In this document: piece after piece, positions 24,206 to 34,700 of the stretch | How the letters are laid out: each line of letters starts with the position of its first letter | Position numbering within the stretch: position 1 is the first letter of the stretch | Source of the DNA: Chromatocurvus sp964613795 | Lineage (GTDB): Bacteria; Pseudomonadota; Gammaproteobacteria; Pseudomonadales; Halieaceae | DNA: 64,000 bases | Direction: 5' to 3' | NCBI GenBank assembly: GCA_964613795.1 | Contig: CAZTJR010000015.1 | Location: 1 to 64,000 of the forward strand | Notes under the pieces: model-generated | Databases searched by the model: none | What the model was told of the DNA's origin: nothing | The model's input: the letters and a program-made list of their open reading frames with translations, nothing else | Position numbers and translations under genes: made by a program

Positions 24206-26725
24206 ATGAAGCGTTCCTTCGTCGACAGCGCACTGCCGATACAGGCCGTCATTGGCGATATCCGAGCGGCCCTCATAGCGCAGGATACGCTGTTGCTCGA
24301 GGCGCCGCCGGGTGCTGGCAAAACCACCGTGGTTCCGCTGGCGCTGCTGGATGAGCTCTGGCTGGCAGGGCGGCGCATCGTCGTCCTGCAGCCGCGGCGT
24401 CTCGCAGCGCGCACTGCGGCGGCGCGCATGGCGGAATTGCTCGGCGAAGCGGTTGGCGAAACGGTGGGCTACCGTATCCGGCTTGACAGCAGGGTGAGCG
24501 CGCGCACCCGTATTGAGGTGATTACCGAGGGTGTCCTGCTGCGTATGCTGCGGGAGGATCCGGCCCTGGAGACCGTTGGGCTGCTGATCTTCGACGAGTT
24601 TCACGAGCGCTCGGTCGATGCCGATCTCGGTCTGGCGTTGGCGCGTCACGCTCGCGCTACCTTTGAGGCCGCCAACCCGGCGCGCATTATCGTCATGTCT
24701 GCGACGCTGGGAGATGCCTCGCTGGAGCGCTACCTCGACGCGCCGAGGATACGCTGCGAGGGTCGCCAGCACCCGGTTACGCTGCGCTATGGCGCAGCGA
24801 GCAGGCCGCGGGAGTCTGTGGTGGACAGCATGGTCGCGGCGCTCGAGACAGCCTGTCGTGACCACCCGCTGAGCAGTGTGCTGGCTTTTCTACCCGGGCG
24901 TGGCGAGATCCATCGTGTCGCGGCGCGCCTGTCACTGCCGGCGGATACCCACGTGCACCCACTGTACGGGGACCTGGAGCTGTCGGCGCAGCGTCGAGCT
25001 ATCGCGCCCTGTGCTGCGGGCACTCGCAAGGTGGTGCTGGCAACCAACGTCGCGGAAACCAGTCTGACCATCAATGGGGTGGATGTGGTGGTGGATGCCG
25101 GACTGGAGCGCCAGGCGCGCTTTGACCCGGGCAGCGGCATGAGCCGCCTGCACACGCAAGCCATCTCTCAGGCGTCGGCCTTGCAGCGTGCCGGTCGCGC
25201 CGGCCGCCTGCGCCCTGGCTTCTGCTATCGCTTGTGGAGTGAGTCGCGCCAGGCTCAGTTGAGTCGGGACCGCAGCGCCGGCATCGAGGTAGCTGATCTC
25301 GCGCCGCTGGTTCTGCAGCTGTTTGCTTTCGGTATCTATGACCCGGAGGAACTCGACTGGCTGACACCGCCACCTGCCGGGCCCTTTGCACAGGCAGTAG
25401 AACTGCTGACAGTCCTGGGTGCGATTGCGGGCGAGCCGGGAAAGCGTCGCATGACAGCGCACGGCAGCGCCATGGCGGAGCTCGCCGTGCACCCGCGACT
25501 GGCGCACCTGCTGCTGGTGGGCCGGGATATCGCGGCGGCGCGCCACGCCAGCCTGATCGCCGCAGCACTTTCCGAAGGCCCGCCCCGGCTGGCGGGGTCG
25601 GTGGATCTGCAGGGCTGGCTCGACCTGCTGGACGGCAGGGAGGCACCATCCGGGCAGCTCAAGCCCTGGGTGACGCGCACCCGCGAGGTCGCCGCGCAGC
25701 TGCGCCGACAGCTGCCGAGCAGTGATGTTGTCACATTTGCGCGACCCGATGACGCGCAGCTCACCGGCTATCTGCTGGCCTGCGCCTACCCGGACCGCAT
25801 TGCGCGGCGCCGCCACAGTGGGGCCTATCAGCTCAGCAATGGTCGCAGCGCCCGTTTTGAGACTGCATCACCGCTGCAGCGGGAAAAGTGGCTGGCGGTG
25901 GCGGAAGTCAGCGGCATGTCCGGTGGACGCAGCGATACCATTCGCGCGGCAGCGCCACTGGATGTCCGTCTGTTCGCATCGCATCTGGCGTCGCTGCCGC
26001 GGGAGCAGACGCAGGTGGCCTGGGATCGTCAGACTGGCCTGTTTGTCGCCGAGCGTCAGCGACGCGTCGGCGCCCTGCTGCTGACAAGCGAAAAGCTGAG
26101 CGACATTACGGATGACCAGCGCATCGACGGCCTGCTGGCGCTGATTGTCGAGGCGGACCTCGACCCGCTTCCCTGGACAGACGCGGCTGAGACGTATCGC
26201 GCCCGTGCCGCGCTGATGGCATCGCTGGTCCCGGACTGGCCCGCCTTTGACCGGCGCAGCCTGGGCGACACCGCGGCCGACTGGCTGGCGCTCTATCTCG
26301 CGCCGGTAAAAAGACTGTCCGATCTGAAAAGGATCGATCTGCTCGGCGCGTTGCAGGCGCGGCTCAGCTTTGCCCAGCAGCAGCAGCTCGACTGCTGGTT
26401 GCCAGAACGCTGCGAGGTGCCATCGGGATCCCGCGTGAAAATCGACTATTCACAGCAGCCGCCGGCGCTGCCGGTAAAGCTGCAGGAAATGTTCGGTGCC
26501 CGCGAGACGCCGTCGCTTGCCGAGGGACGCCTGGCCCTTGTGGTGCATCTTCTTTCCCCGGCGGGCAGGCCGCTGCAGGTCACACAGGATCTTGTCAGCT
26601 TCTGGAGCGATGGCTATGACGCCGTCAAAAAGGAGATGAGGGGTCGCTACCCAAAGCATCCCTGGCCGGACGATCCGCTGCAGGCTGTCGCTACGGCGCA
26701 CACGAAAAAGCGGCTTTCCCGGTAG
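24206..26725 (+). CDS. hrpB: ATP-dependent helicase HrpB
   Basis: 839 residues from ATG 24206; the frame is open back to 23972 but that part would overlap the pckA start and is unlike HrpB. DExH-box helicase motifs are APPGAGKTT (33-41), IFDEFHERS, MSATLG, TNVAETSLTINGVD and QRAGRAGR. The C-terminal HrpB domain contains DVRLFASHLASLPREQ, LPERCEVPSGSRVKIDY and the ending RYPKHPWPDDP. The length fits HrpB of E. coli (just over 800). It is an RNA-helicase-type NTPase of uncertain cellular role. It is divergent from pckA. Confidence 0.95.
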   Translation: MKRSFVDSALPIQAVIGDIRAALIAQDTLLLEAPPGAGKTTVVPLALLDELWLAGRRIVVLQPRRLAARTAAARMAELLGEAVGETVGYRIRLDSRVSARTRIEVITEGVLLRMLREDPALETVGLLIFDEFHERSVDADLGLALARHARATFEAANPARIIVMSATLGDASLERYLDAPRIRCEGRQHPVTLRYGAASRPRESVVDSMVAALETACRDHPLSSVLAFLPGRGEIHRVAARLSLPADTHVHPLYGDLELSAQRRAIAPCAAGTRKVVLATNVAETSLTINGVDVVVDAGLERQARFDPGSGMSRLHTQAISQASALQRAGRAGRLRPGFCYRLWSESRQAQLSRDRSAGIEVADLAPLVLQLFAFGIYDPEELDWLTPPPAGPFAQAVELLTVLGAIAGEPGKRRMTAHGSAMAELAVHPRLAHLLLVGRDIAAARHASLIAAALSEGPPRLAGSVDLQGWLDLLDGREAPSGQLKPWVTRTREVAAQLRRQLPSSDVVTFARPDDAQLTGYLLACAYPDRIARRRHSGAYQLSNGRSARFETASPLQREKWLAVAEVSGMSGGRSDTIRAAAPLDVRLFASHLASLPREQTQVAWDRQTGLFVAERQRRVGALLLTSEKLSDITDDQRIDGLLALIVEADLDPLPWTDAAETYRARAALMASLVPDWPAFDRRSLGDTAADWLALYLAPVKRLSDLKRIDLLGALQARLSFAQQQQLDCWLPERCEVPSGSRVKIDYSQQPPALPVKLQEMFGARETPSLAEGRLALVVHLLSPAGRPLQVTQDLVSFWSDGYDAVKKEMRGRYPKHPWPDDPLQAVATAHTKKRLSR

Positions 26726-26746
26726 GACAGGCGCTGACGAAGGGTA

Positions 26747-26799
26747 TGCTGTGTGTCGCTGGGCGTGGGCGACCTACGTATGTTTTGCTGTGTGACGCT
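26747..26799. repeat. Imperfect 14-bp direct repeat
   Basis: TGCTGTGTGTCGCT (26747-26760) and TGCTGTGTGACGCT (26786-26799) differ at one base and are 39 bp apart start to start, roughly four helical turns. They lie just upstream of the gene at 26842, so a tandem operator is possible; chance cannot be excluded. Confidence 0.35.
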
Positions 26800-26841
26800 A
26801 CCCCGGTTTTGCTTGTGGACTGCAACCGATAGAATTCAGGA

Positions 26842-27318
26842 ATGACGCCCGCCAACATTGATGAGTTCCACTACGTCACCTCCGAGGTGCTGTGCCAGCT
26901 CTATGCGGTCTTTCCCGTTCGTCATCTGCTGCTGGTGGAGGACCTGATCGGTCCGATACAGTGGGATATGACCGGCCTGCCGGATCGCAAGTCGCAGGCC
27001 TGCTTTGAAACGCTGATCTGGCTTTCCGCGCATGACCTGCTGAGATTCCGCAGCATAGAGCCGCGCAATATCGGTATCGAGGGTGCGGTGCTCACGCAGA
27101 AGGCCTTTGTTCTGCTCACTGGCTCGGTCACCTGGGATTCTGGCGAACCCCTCAGCCGGGTTGATGCCATGCAGGAAGCGCGGCAGCAGCTTGCCTATAG
27201 TGATCTCGGCGCCATCATCAACGATCTGCTGCGGGCAAATTGCCAGTGGGGCGCGCCGACTGCGGCGGCGCCACTGAGCAGGACCACGGCATTTGCCGTC
27301 GTGAGCGAGGGCGACTGA
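26842..27318 (+). CDS. Conserved hypothetical cytosolic protein
   Basis: 158 residues, ATG 26842 after TCAGGA. I do not recognise the family. There is no signal peptide or membrane segment. The N-terminal half is a helix-strand pattern (DEFHYVTSEVLCQLYAVFP), the middle is a possible winged-helix (CFETLIWLSAHDLLRFRSIEP followed by TQKAFVLLTGS resembles a helix plus beta-wing), and the C-terminus is low complexity Ala/Thr. A DNA-binding or adaptor role is only a guess. It converges with the S9 peptidase with 3 bp between the stops. Confidence 0.7.
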   Translation: MTPANIDEFHYVTSEVLCQLYAVFPVRHLLLVEDLIGPIQWDMTGLPDRKSQACFETLIWLSAHDLLRFRSIEPRNIGIEGAVLTQKAFVLLTGSVTWDSGEPLSRVDAMQEARQQLAYSDLGAIINDLLRANCQWGAPTAAAPLSRTTAFAVVSEGD

Positions 27319-27321
27319 CGC

Positions 27322-29622
27322 CTACTTCAGATGCTCCTCGAGATACCGGGTCATGGTTGAGTAGAGGTGCAGCTCGGTGCCGTCACCCAGCGTGAGCGCA
27401 TGCCGGCGGTTCGGGTAGGGCAGAAAATCAAAGGGCTTGTTCAGCCGCACCAGTTCGTCGATGAGTCGCTCGGCGCTCTGGTAATGCACGTTGTCGTCGC
27501 CGGTACCGTGAATCAGCAGCAGCTTGCCCTCAAGGCCGGCCGCGTGGGTAATGGGTGAACCCTGAACATAGCCCTCGGCGTGCTCGTCGGGCAGTCCGGA
27601 ATAGCGCTCCTGATAAATGGCGTCATACAGACGCTGGTCACTCACTGGTGCCCGGGATATGCCCACACTGTAGGCCTCGGGGTGGCGGAACAGCATGTTG
27701 AGCGTCATCGATCCGCCGCCGGAATGCCCCCAGATACCCACGCGCTCGGGGTCGAGGTAGTCGTATCTGGCCAACAGGGCCTGCAGGCCGTCGTATTGAT
27801 CCCGCGAAGACAGTACGCCGATGCCGCCATACAGCGATTTGCGCCAGTCCCGCCCCTTGAGTGCAGGCGTGCCCCGGTTGTCGATCGAGGCGACCGCATA
27901 GCCACGCTGGGTCATGAGCCAGTGCCAGAGATTGCGATCCCCGACCCAGCGGTCGCGAACGGTCTGGCCGGCGACCTCGCCGTAGACGTACATCAGCAGG
28001 GGATACGATTGTTTGCGGTCAAAGTTTGCGGGGCGAAGCATGAATCCATCCATGGCCAGGCCGTCCCGCGCCTTGACGCTGAAGAATTCCGGATCGCCGC
28101 CCGCCAGCGCGGAGAGTCGCTCGCGCAGCGCCCTGTTATCCTCGAGCATACGGCGTTCAGTGTGGTCGGGCAGAGAGACGAGACGGTACTGCGGCGGCTG
28201 CAGCAGGCGCGAATGCCGGTGAATCGCGTGCTCGCCATTGTCGGCGATGTCGTAGACGTTATCACCGCTGAACGACTCCGGCGTGATGCGCGCGGCCTCA
28301 TTGCTGCTATCAAGCGTTGTCCTGAACAGGTAGCGCGATGCGCTGTCATCGGGCGACGCCGTGAAGTACAGCGCATTGTCCGCCTCGTTGACGGCGACCA
28401 GTTGCGCGATGTCGTAGTCACCGGGAGTGAGATCGACCAGCGAACTGCCGTCGCGGGATACCCGATAGATGTGACGCCAGCCACTGCGCTCGCTGATGAG
28501 CGTGAAGAACATTCCGTCCTGCAGCCATTCGACATCGTGGAAGTCGTCAAGATGGGTGGCTTCCTCGTCCACCAGCACCGGGGTCAGCGAGCCATCTGAG
28601 GCATCGGCATAATAAAACTGGTTGCGGTTCTGACGCCGGTTGACCTGCTGTAGCAGTACCGCATCGCTGGCGCCCGCCCACTGCATGCGCGGGATGTAGT
28701 GCTGCCGGGGGTCGCCGGGCGGCTCCACCCAGACAGGGTCGCCACCCTCGACCGACACTATGCCGATGCGCGCAGCGGAAACCGTTTCACCCACTTTCGG
28801 GTAGGGAATGCGCGTGACGTTGGGGTAGAGCGCCGATGTGTTGTCAATGATGAGAAAATCGCGGACGCCCGAGGTGTCGAACTGCCAGAAGGCAATGCGT
28901 GCGCCATCGGGGCTGAAGCGAAAACCGTCGCGAATGCTGAATTCCTCCTCGTAGGCCCAGCTCATGATGCCGTTGATGATGGCGTCGGAGTCACGCTCGG
29001 TGAGTGTCTGGATATCGCCGCTGTCGTTCTCCAGATAAATATCTGCGTCGCGGACATAGGCCACGGCCCGTCCATCCGGAGAAAACTTGGCAAACTGCAG
29101 TGACGAGGGTGCGGCATCCGGGCCGCCGAGCTGTCTGAGATGGCCGGTGTCCAGATTCAGCACCCAGTAGTCGCCGCGGCTTTTCACCCGCCATACCTGC
29201 CTGCTGTTCGTGTAGATCAGCAGACGACGCCGGTCGTCGGACCAGGCGTAGTCGTCAACGGCCAGCGGGGTATCCCGGCCTTCCGGCGTGAGCTGCTTTG
29301 TCGTGACCAGCACCCGGCGTTCCAGGGAGTCGAGATCGTAGGCCACGATCTCCTGGGGTGGCGGTATTTCCTCGCCGCTGTCATCGAGTTCGGCCTCGCG
29401 CTCTTCCTGACCGGGTGCGGGCTCGAGCGCGGTGTAGGCGTTCTCCGCGGTCAACCACTGGGTGGCCCCGGGTTCCTTTGCCTCGTAGTCCTCCGTAGCG
29501 AAAATGGCTTCGTTGGTGAGCATGGTGTTTGCTTGCAGCGCGTCGTCGGCGGCTGTCGGTGCTGGGTCAATGGCGCCCAGGGCGAGAAGAATCATGCAGA
29601 GCGCAACGGGTGGCAGAGTCAT
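27322..29622 (-). CDS. Exported S9 family dipeptidyl peptidase IV-like
   Basis: 766 residues, ATG 29622, with a signal peptide (MILLALGAIDPAPTAA). The N-terminal eight-bladed propeller (DPPIV_N, about 90-470) is followed by an alpha/beta hydrolase domain (about 530-766). The catalytic triad is Ser634 in GHSGGGS, Asp709/710 in GTGDDNV and His741 in RRHAL. In the propeller, SWAYEEEF supplies the Glu pair that anchors a substrate's free N-terminus in DPPIV, so Xaa-Pro dipeptide release is likely. It would act on oligopeptides in the periplasm. It is divergent from the NTF2-like gene. Confidence 0.93.
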   Translation of the reverse strand: MTLPPVALCMILLALGAIDPAPTAADDALQANTMLTNEAIFATEDYEAKEPGATQWLTAENAYTALEPAPGQEEREAELDDSGEEIPPPQEIVAYDLDSLERRVLVTTKQLTPEGRDTPLAVDDYAWSDDRRRLLIYTNSRQVWRVKSRGDYWVLNLDTGHLRQLGGPDAAPSSLQFAKFSPDGRAVAYVRDADIYLENDSGDIQTLTERDSDAIINGIMSWAYEEEFSIRDGFRFSPDGARIAFWQFDTSGVRDFLIIDNTSALYPNVTRIPYPKVGETVSAARIGIVSVEGGDPVWVEPPGDPRQHYIPRMQWAGASDAVLLQQVNRRQNRNQFYYADASDGSLTPVLVDEEATHLDDFHDVEWLQDGMFFTLISERSGWRHIYRVSRDGSSLVDLTPGDYDIAQLVAVNEADNALYFTASPDDSASRYLFRTTLDSSNEAARITPESFSGDNVYDIADNGEHAIHRHSRLLQPPQYRLVSLPDHTERRMLEDNRALRERLSALAGGDPEFFSVKARDGLAMDGFMLRPANFDRKQSYPLLMYVYGEVAGQTVRDRWVGDRNLWHWLMTQRGYAVASIDNRGTPALKGRDWRKSLYGGIGVLSSRDQYDGLQALLARYDYLDPERVGIWGHSGGGSMTLNMLFRHPEAYSVGISRAPVSDQRLYDAIYQERYSGLPDEHAEGYVQGSPITHAAGLEGKLLLIHGTGDDNVHYQSAERLIDELVRLNKPFDFLPYPNRRHALTLGDGTELHLYSTMTRYLEEHLK

Positions 29623-29711
29623 GGGATGCCTTTGTCAGCTAAGGTGGGATACGTCACCCGAAGTCTCGCTTTACCGGCGTCTGAGGTCAACGCCCACCGG
29701 GTGGGGGCCGA

Positions 29712-29720
29712 TGCTATAGT
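29712..29720 (+). promoter_or_regulatory. Possible extended -10 element for the NTF2-like gene
   Basis: TGC followed by TATAGT (29715-29720) is an extended -10 pattern with 5 of 6 matches to TATAAT, 39 bp before ATG 29759. No good -35 is seen, as is common with extended -10 promoters. Confidence 0.35.
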
Positions 29721-29758
29721 CACAACACAGGAACATCGAGCGCGAGGAGAGACTTACC

Positions 29759-30205
29759 ATGCAACACGCTGTGACTTGCTGGCCGGTGCGTCGGTCGTTT
29801 ACCGGCCTGCTCGGCTTAATGCTGCTGGCCGTCTGTCTGACGGTCGCCGTTTCCGCGTCTGCCGCTGATGAGCTCCAGGCGATCCGCGACACGGTGTTTG
29901 ATTATTTCGAGGGCATCAACCAGGTGGATCGGGATCGACTTGAGCGCGCGTTCGACCCCAGCGCGGCACTGAAGAGCGTGGATGAGTCGGGCGCGCTGGT
30001 GGTGGAGCCGATAGCGGATGCGATGGCCCGCTGGATGCGAGGGCAGGTCACCGAGCGGCGCGGCGATATTCTGTCGATTGACAGGGCGGGCGGCCAGGTC
30101 GCACGCGTGGTGTTTGATTTCGACGGCGACTACGTGGATTTCCTGACCCTGGTGAAGCTGAACGGCCACTGGCGGATTATCGACAAGGTGTTTATCCGCA
30201 CTTAG
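29759..30205 (+). CDS. Secreted NTF2-like (lumazine-binding type) protein
   Basis: 148 residues, ATG 29759 with GAGGAGAG. A signal peptide (GLMLLAVCLTVAVSASA) precedes a compact cone-shaped NTF2/SnoaL-type fold: helix AIRDTVFDYFEGINQVDRD, then strands ending in LTLVKLNGHWRIIDKVF, which is diagnostic for the putative lumazine-binding family. Members include non-enzymatic binding proteins and isomerases; no specific function can be given. It converges with the PLP enzyme 18 bp downstream, and is divergent from the S9 peptidase. Confidence 0.82.
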   Translation: MQHAVTCWPVRRSFTGLLGLMLLAVCLTVAVSASAADELQAIRDTVFDYFEGINQVDRDRLERAFDPSAALKSVDESGALVVEPIADAMARWMRGQVTERRGDILSIDRAGGQVARVVFDFDGDYVDFLTLVKLNGHWRIIDKVFIRT

Positions 30206-30223
30206 CTGTACACCCTCGGGCCG

Positions 30224-31522
30224 TCAGGCGCGAAGTCGCTGCATGGCGTCCGTCAGTGCCGCGATTTCCCGGGGGCTGGTAAATACCTGCGGCGTTATCC
30301 GCACGCAGTGCCCGCTGGCGAGGCCTTTGCGGACCACGGTGAAAATGCCAAACTCCTGTTCAAGACGCTGCTGCAGCTGTTGTACATCGTCGGTGCCGGA
30401 TTTGCCCGTAAGGCGAAAGGCGCCCATTCCGGTCCATGACGTCTCGTCGGCGCCACCGAGAACCTCGATGTGCGGCATATTCTCTGCTTCACCGGTCCAC
30501 AGGCCGCGCAGGTAGCGCAGTCGGGCCTCCTTGTTGGCGCCACCTATCCGGTCGTGAAAATCCAGTGCGTCGGGAATGCTCAGCATGGCGGCGAAATTGG
30601 CGGTTCCCATATGGATGCGCGTCGCTGCCCGCGTGTTGTCCGGATCTGCCTCGCCCGGGAAGGGCGCAATTTTTTCCAGGGTTCCACGGCGCATGTAGAG
30701 TGCGCCGACCCCCACCGGACTGCCGATCCACTTGTGCAGGTTGAAGCCTGCCCAGTCAACCCCGAGCTCGCTGATGCGGTAGTCGAGAAGGCCCCAGGAT
30801 TGCGCGCTGTCGCAGATAACATCAATGCCCCTCTGCCTTGCTTCTGCCGCAATTGCCGCGACCGGGATCACCAGTCCGTGCTGGTTGCTGACATGGGTCA
30901 GGAGCATGAGCCTGAGATCGGGGTGGGCGTCGAAGGCCTGTCGATAGCGATCGAGAATCGCCTGCTGTGTTGCGCGGGCGGGCAGCTCTATCATCACGGC
31001 GCTTACGCCGCGCGATGATGCCAGCCAGTGCATGGTGGTCTTGAACTGGGGGTAGTCGACATCGGCGTACAGCACGGCATCTCCCGCGCCGAGTCCCCGA
31101 TACTGGCGGATCAGATTCTGTATGGCCTCGGAGGCGTTGCGGGTGAGGACGATCTCGTCGTCATGGGCACCGAGAGCCTGCGCGATACGCCGGACTGAGC
31201 GCCCGACGTCGGCGGGGTAGTGCCTGCGACCGTAAACCGAGTTGCCGGCGTTTACCCGGCGCGTGGCGTCTAGATAGGCCTCTTGAACGGGCCCGGCCAT
31301 CCTGCCCCAGTAACCGTGCTCAAGATTCACGATGCCGTCGTTGCGCTCGTAATGGCTTGCCACTTCGCGCCAGAAGTTCTCGTTTCTGGCCAGTGCCGAC
31401 GGGCTCTGGTCTTCGGGCGGGGACGGTAATGGCGCGCGCTCAGCGGCGAGCAGGCCGCGTGCCGGTGCTGCCGCAACGCCGGCGGCAAGCGCGGCAATAA
31501 GCTGTCTGCGTTTGAGCGTCAT
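30224..31522 (-). CDS. Tat-exported class V aminotransferase-fold PLP enzyme (isopenicillin N epimerase-like)
   Basis: 432 residues from ATG 31522; the frame is open to 31609 without support. The N-terminus MTLKRRQLIAALAAG carries a twin-Arg-like signal, fitting export of a folded PLP protein. PLP-binding features are ILTRNASEAIQN split as the phosphate loop region, DVICDSAQSWG for the pyridine-N Asp, and Lys264 in FNLHKWIG as Schiff-base lysine. This subgroup includes isopenicillin N epimerase and cysteine-desulfurase-like proteins. Its reaction here is unknown. An exported PLP enzyme beside peptidases may act on released amino acids or peptides (inference). Confidence 0.85.
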   Translation of the reverse strand: MTLKRRQLIAALAAGVAAAPARGLLAAERAPLPSPPEDQSPSALARNENFWREVASHYERNDGIVNLEHGYWGRMAGPVQEAYLDATRRVNAGNSVYGRRHYPADVGRSVRRIAQALGAHDDEIVLTRNASEAIQNLIRQYRGLGAGDAVLYADVDYPQFKTTMHWLASSRGVSAVMIELPARATQQAILDRYRQAFDAHPDLRLMLLTHVSNQHGLVIPVAAIAAEARQRGIDVICDSAQSWGLLDYRISELGVDWAGFNLHKWIGSPVGVGALYMRRGTLEKIAPFPGEADPDNTRAATRIHMGTANFAAMLSIPDALDFHDRIGGANKEARLRYLRGLWTGEAENMPHIEVLGGADETSWTGMGAFRLTGKSGTDDVQQLQQRLEQEFGIFTVVRKGLASGHCVRITPQVFTSPREIAALTDAMQRLRA

Positions 31523-31689
31523 AAGGACTCCCGCGTTCCCGGTGTGCCGCAGCGCTTGCTGGCCGTTCGGCATTTTAAGCCTGAGAAGCAGCTTGCCAGA
31601 TGTATTCATTTTCGGCCATTCATCATTTCTGTTAATCAGATTTCCCGTCGCTGCCAGCTGGTGGCGAAACGGCGTACCTGTGTGCTAAG

Positions 31690-31703
31690 TTCGGAAGTCC
31701 GAA
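31690..31703. promoter_or_regulatory. 14-bp palindrome upstream of first large propeller gene
   Basis: TTCGGA at 31690-31695 and TCCGAA at 31698-31703 are exact reverse complements with a 2-bp centre, 21 bp before ATG 31725 and inside the 202-bp spacer between divergent genes. The position suits an operator; no specific regulator is recognised. Confidence 0.35.
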
Positions 31704-31724
31704 GAGAGATAATGAACGCACACT

Positions 31725-34700
31725 ATGAAAAAGATCCTTTCCTTTTTGCTGGTGGGTGCCTGTCTGACGTCTGCACCTGAGGGCCTGCGCGCGCAGGAGG
31801 CAAGTTTCGACCAGAGTGTCATCAAGGGCATGGAGTGGCGAAACATCGGGCCAGATCGCGGCGGGCGGTCTCTTGGCGTGGCCGGCAGTCCGGGCCGCAA
31901 GCACGAATACTACTTCGGTGCCGTCGGTGGCGGTCTCTGGAAGACGGTAGACGGCGGCCTGAACTGGAAGCCGGTGACTGATGGCCAGATAAGCAGTTCC
32001 TCGGTGGGCGCGGTGGCGGTGGCCGAGACCAACCCGGACATCGTCTATATCGGCACCGGCGAAACGCAGCTGCGCGGCAATATCATACAGGGTGATGGGG
32101 TCTACAAATCCACTGACGCCGGGGAGACCTGGGAGAACGTCGGTCTGCGTGACACTCAGGCGATTGCGCGGGTTCGTGTTCACCCTACCGATCCCGATAT
32201 CGTTTTCGTGGCGGCGCTTGGCCACCCCTACGGCCCGAATGAGCAACGCGGCATTTTCAGGAGCAAAGATGGGGGAGCAACCTGGGACAAGGTGCTCTTT
32301 GCCAGCGAAAAGGCCGGCGGTGCAGACCTGATCATTGACCGCAGGAATCCGGAGACGGTGTACGCATCTATCTGGGAAGTCTATCGCACGCCCTGGAAAA
32401 TGTGGGGCGGTGGTGGCGACAGTGGCCTGTGGAAGTCAACCGACGGCGGCGATACCTGGGAAGAGCTGACCGACAATCCGGGGCTGGCGGAAAAGCCGGT
32501 GGGCAAGATTGGCATTACCGTCTCCCCGGTCAATTCCGACCGCCTGTGGGCACTTGTGGAATCGGCCGACGGCGGTGTGTTCCGCTCGGATGACGCCGGC
32601 GCTACCTGGACCCATGTCAACAGCGACAGGAAACTGCGGCAGCGGGCGTTCTACTACACCCGCATCTACGCCGATCCGAAAGACGAGAACACGGTCTATG
32701 CGCTGAATACCGGGTTTTACAAATCCACCGATGGCGGTGAAACCTTCGATACCACCATCACCGTTCCCCATGGCGACAACCACGATCTGTGGATTGACCC
32801 GAACGATCCCGAGAGAATGGTCAACGCAAACGATGGCGGTGGCAACGTGTCGATCAATGGCGGCGAGTCATGGACGGATCAGAATTTTCCGACGTCACAG
32901 CTCTATCACATCATGGTCACCAGCGATTTTCCTTACCACGTATGCGGGGCGCAGCAGGATAACTCGACCCTGTGCATTCCCAATGAGGGCTGGGATTTCA
33001 AGCAGGCGCGGGGACCCTCCTCGGAATACTATTATCCCGTGGGGGGCGGCGAAAGCGGCTATATCGCGCAGCATCCTGACAAGCCCGACTGGTTCTATGC
33101 GGGAAGCCAGGGTGCGCTCCTCACGAAATTCAACCGCTCCACCGGCTATCTGCGCGATGTGCAGGTGTATCCCCGGTTCTTCTCCGGTGAACCCGCCAGC
33201 GCGCTGCCGGAACGATGGCAGTGGACGTTTCCCATTGTGTTCTCACCAGTGGATTCCAGTCGGCTGTATACCAGTTCACAGCACGTATGGGTCAGCCGGG
33301 ACGAGGGCCAGAGCTGGTCGAAGATCAGTCCTGATCTGACCTATGCCGAGCCCGGGACCCTCGGCAAGACCGGCGGCGTTATCACCATGGACATGAATGG
33401 TCCGGAGATCTATGCCACCGTCTTTGCCCTGCAGCCGTCGCACCACGACGTGAATACGCTGTGGGCGGGCTCGGACGACGGCCTGGTGCACATCACGCGC
33501 GACCACGGCGACTCCTGGGAGAACATCACGCCGCCTGACCTGCCAAAGCACTCCAGAGTCAGCATTATCGAGGAATCCCGCCACAACCCGGGCACTGCGT
33601 ATATTGCGGTAAAGCGCTACCAGATGGACGATCGTAAACCCTACATCTGGAAAACCGCGGACTACGGTGAGTCGTGGACCAGGATCATTGATGGCATCCG
33701 CGAAGACGACTTCATCCACTCGGTGCGGGAAGACCGCGTGAAGCCCGGGCTGTTGTTTGCCGGCGGTGAGCACGCGGTGTATGTATCGTTCGATGACGGG
33801 GCCAACTGGCATTCGCTGCAGCTCAATATGCCCGATACCCAGATTGCCGATCTGCAGGTAACCGACAAGGACGTCGTGGCCGGGACGCACGGGCGATCCA
33901 TTTATGTCCTGGACGACATTGCGCCACTGCGCGAGTACTCCTCGGAAGTGGCCAACAAGAAGTTCCACCTGTTCGAGCCACTGTATGCGGTGCGCAGGGT
34001 GCAGGAAGCCTCAATCCAGTACTACCTGGCGGAAGAAGCCGAGGAAGTCAGCATTGCCATCATTGACAGCGACGGCAACATCATCGTGGAAAAGACCGGC
34101 ACTGAGCCGGAGCCGGAGGAGGTCGACGATCCCTATGCACAGTGGTACGGGGCCCTGCCGATCGATCCGACCACGGCGCAGGGGCTCAACGTCTGGTCCT
34201 GGAACAACCGCTATGCCGGTGCAGCGGATTTCGACGGCATGATCATCTGGTCGGGCAGGCCGCAGCTGGGGCCGATTGCGCCGCCCGGGGAATACACCGT
34301 TCGAATGACGGTAGATGGCGACACCCAGACCCGCACCTTCATGCTCAAGGCCGATCCGCGTTTCGACGTACCGGACGCGCACATCGAGGAGCAATTCGCT
34401 TTCACGATGAAAGTCAGGGATGCGCTTGATGCAGCCAACCGGGCCGTCATTCGCATACGCGATCTGAAAGCGCAGATTGATGAGCAGCTGGGCGATTCGC
34501 CGGCGCCGCCCGTGGTTGATGCCACGGAAGACTTCAAGGCGAAGCTGAGCGCGGTGGAAGAGGCCATTTATCAGGTAAAGAACGTGAGCGGCCAGGATCC
34601 ACTGAACTTCCCGATCAGGCTCAACAACCGACTCGCTTATCTGCAGAAGAGCACGGAGAGCGGGGATGGTCTGCCGACTCAGGGGCAGCTCGATGTCTAT

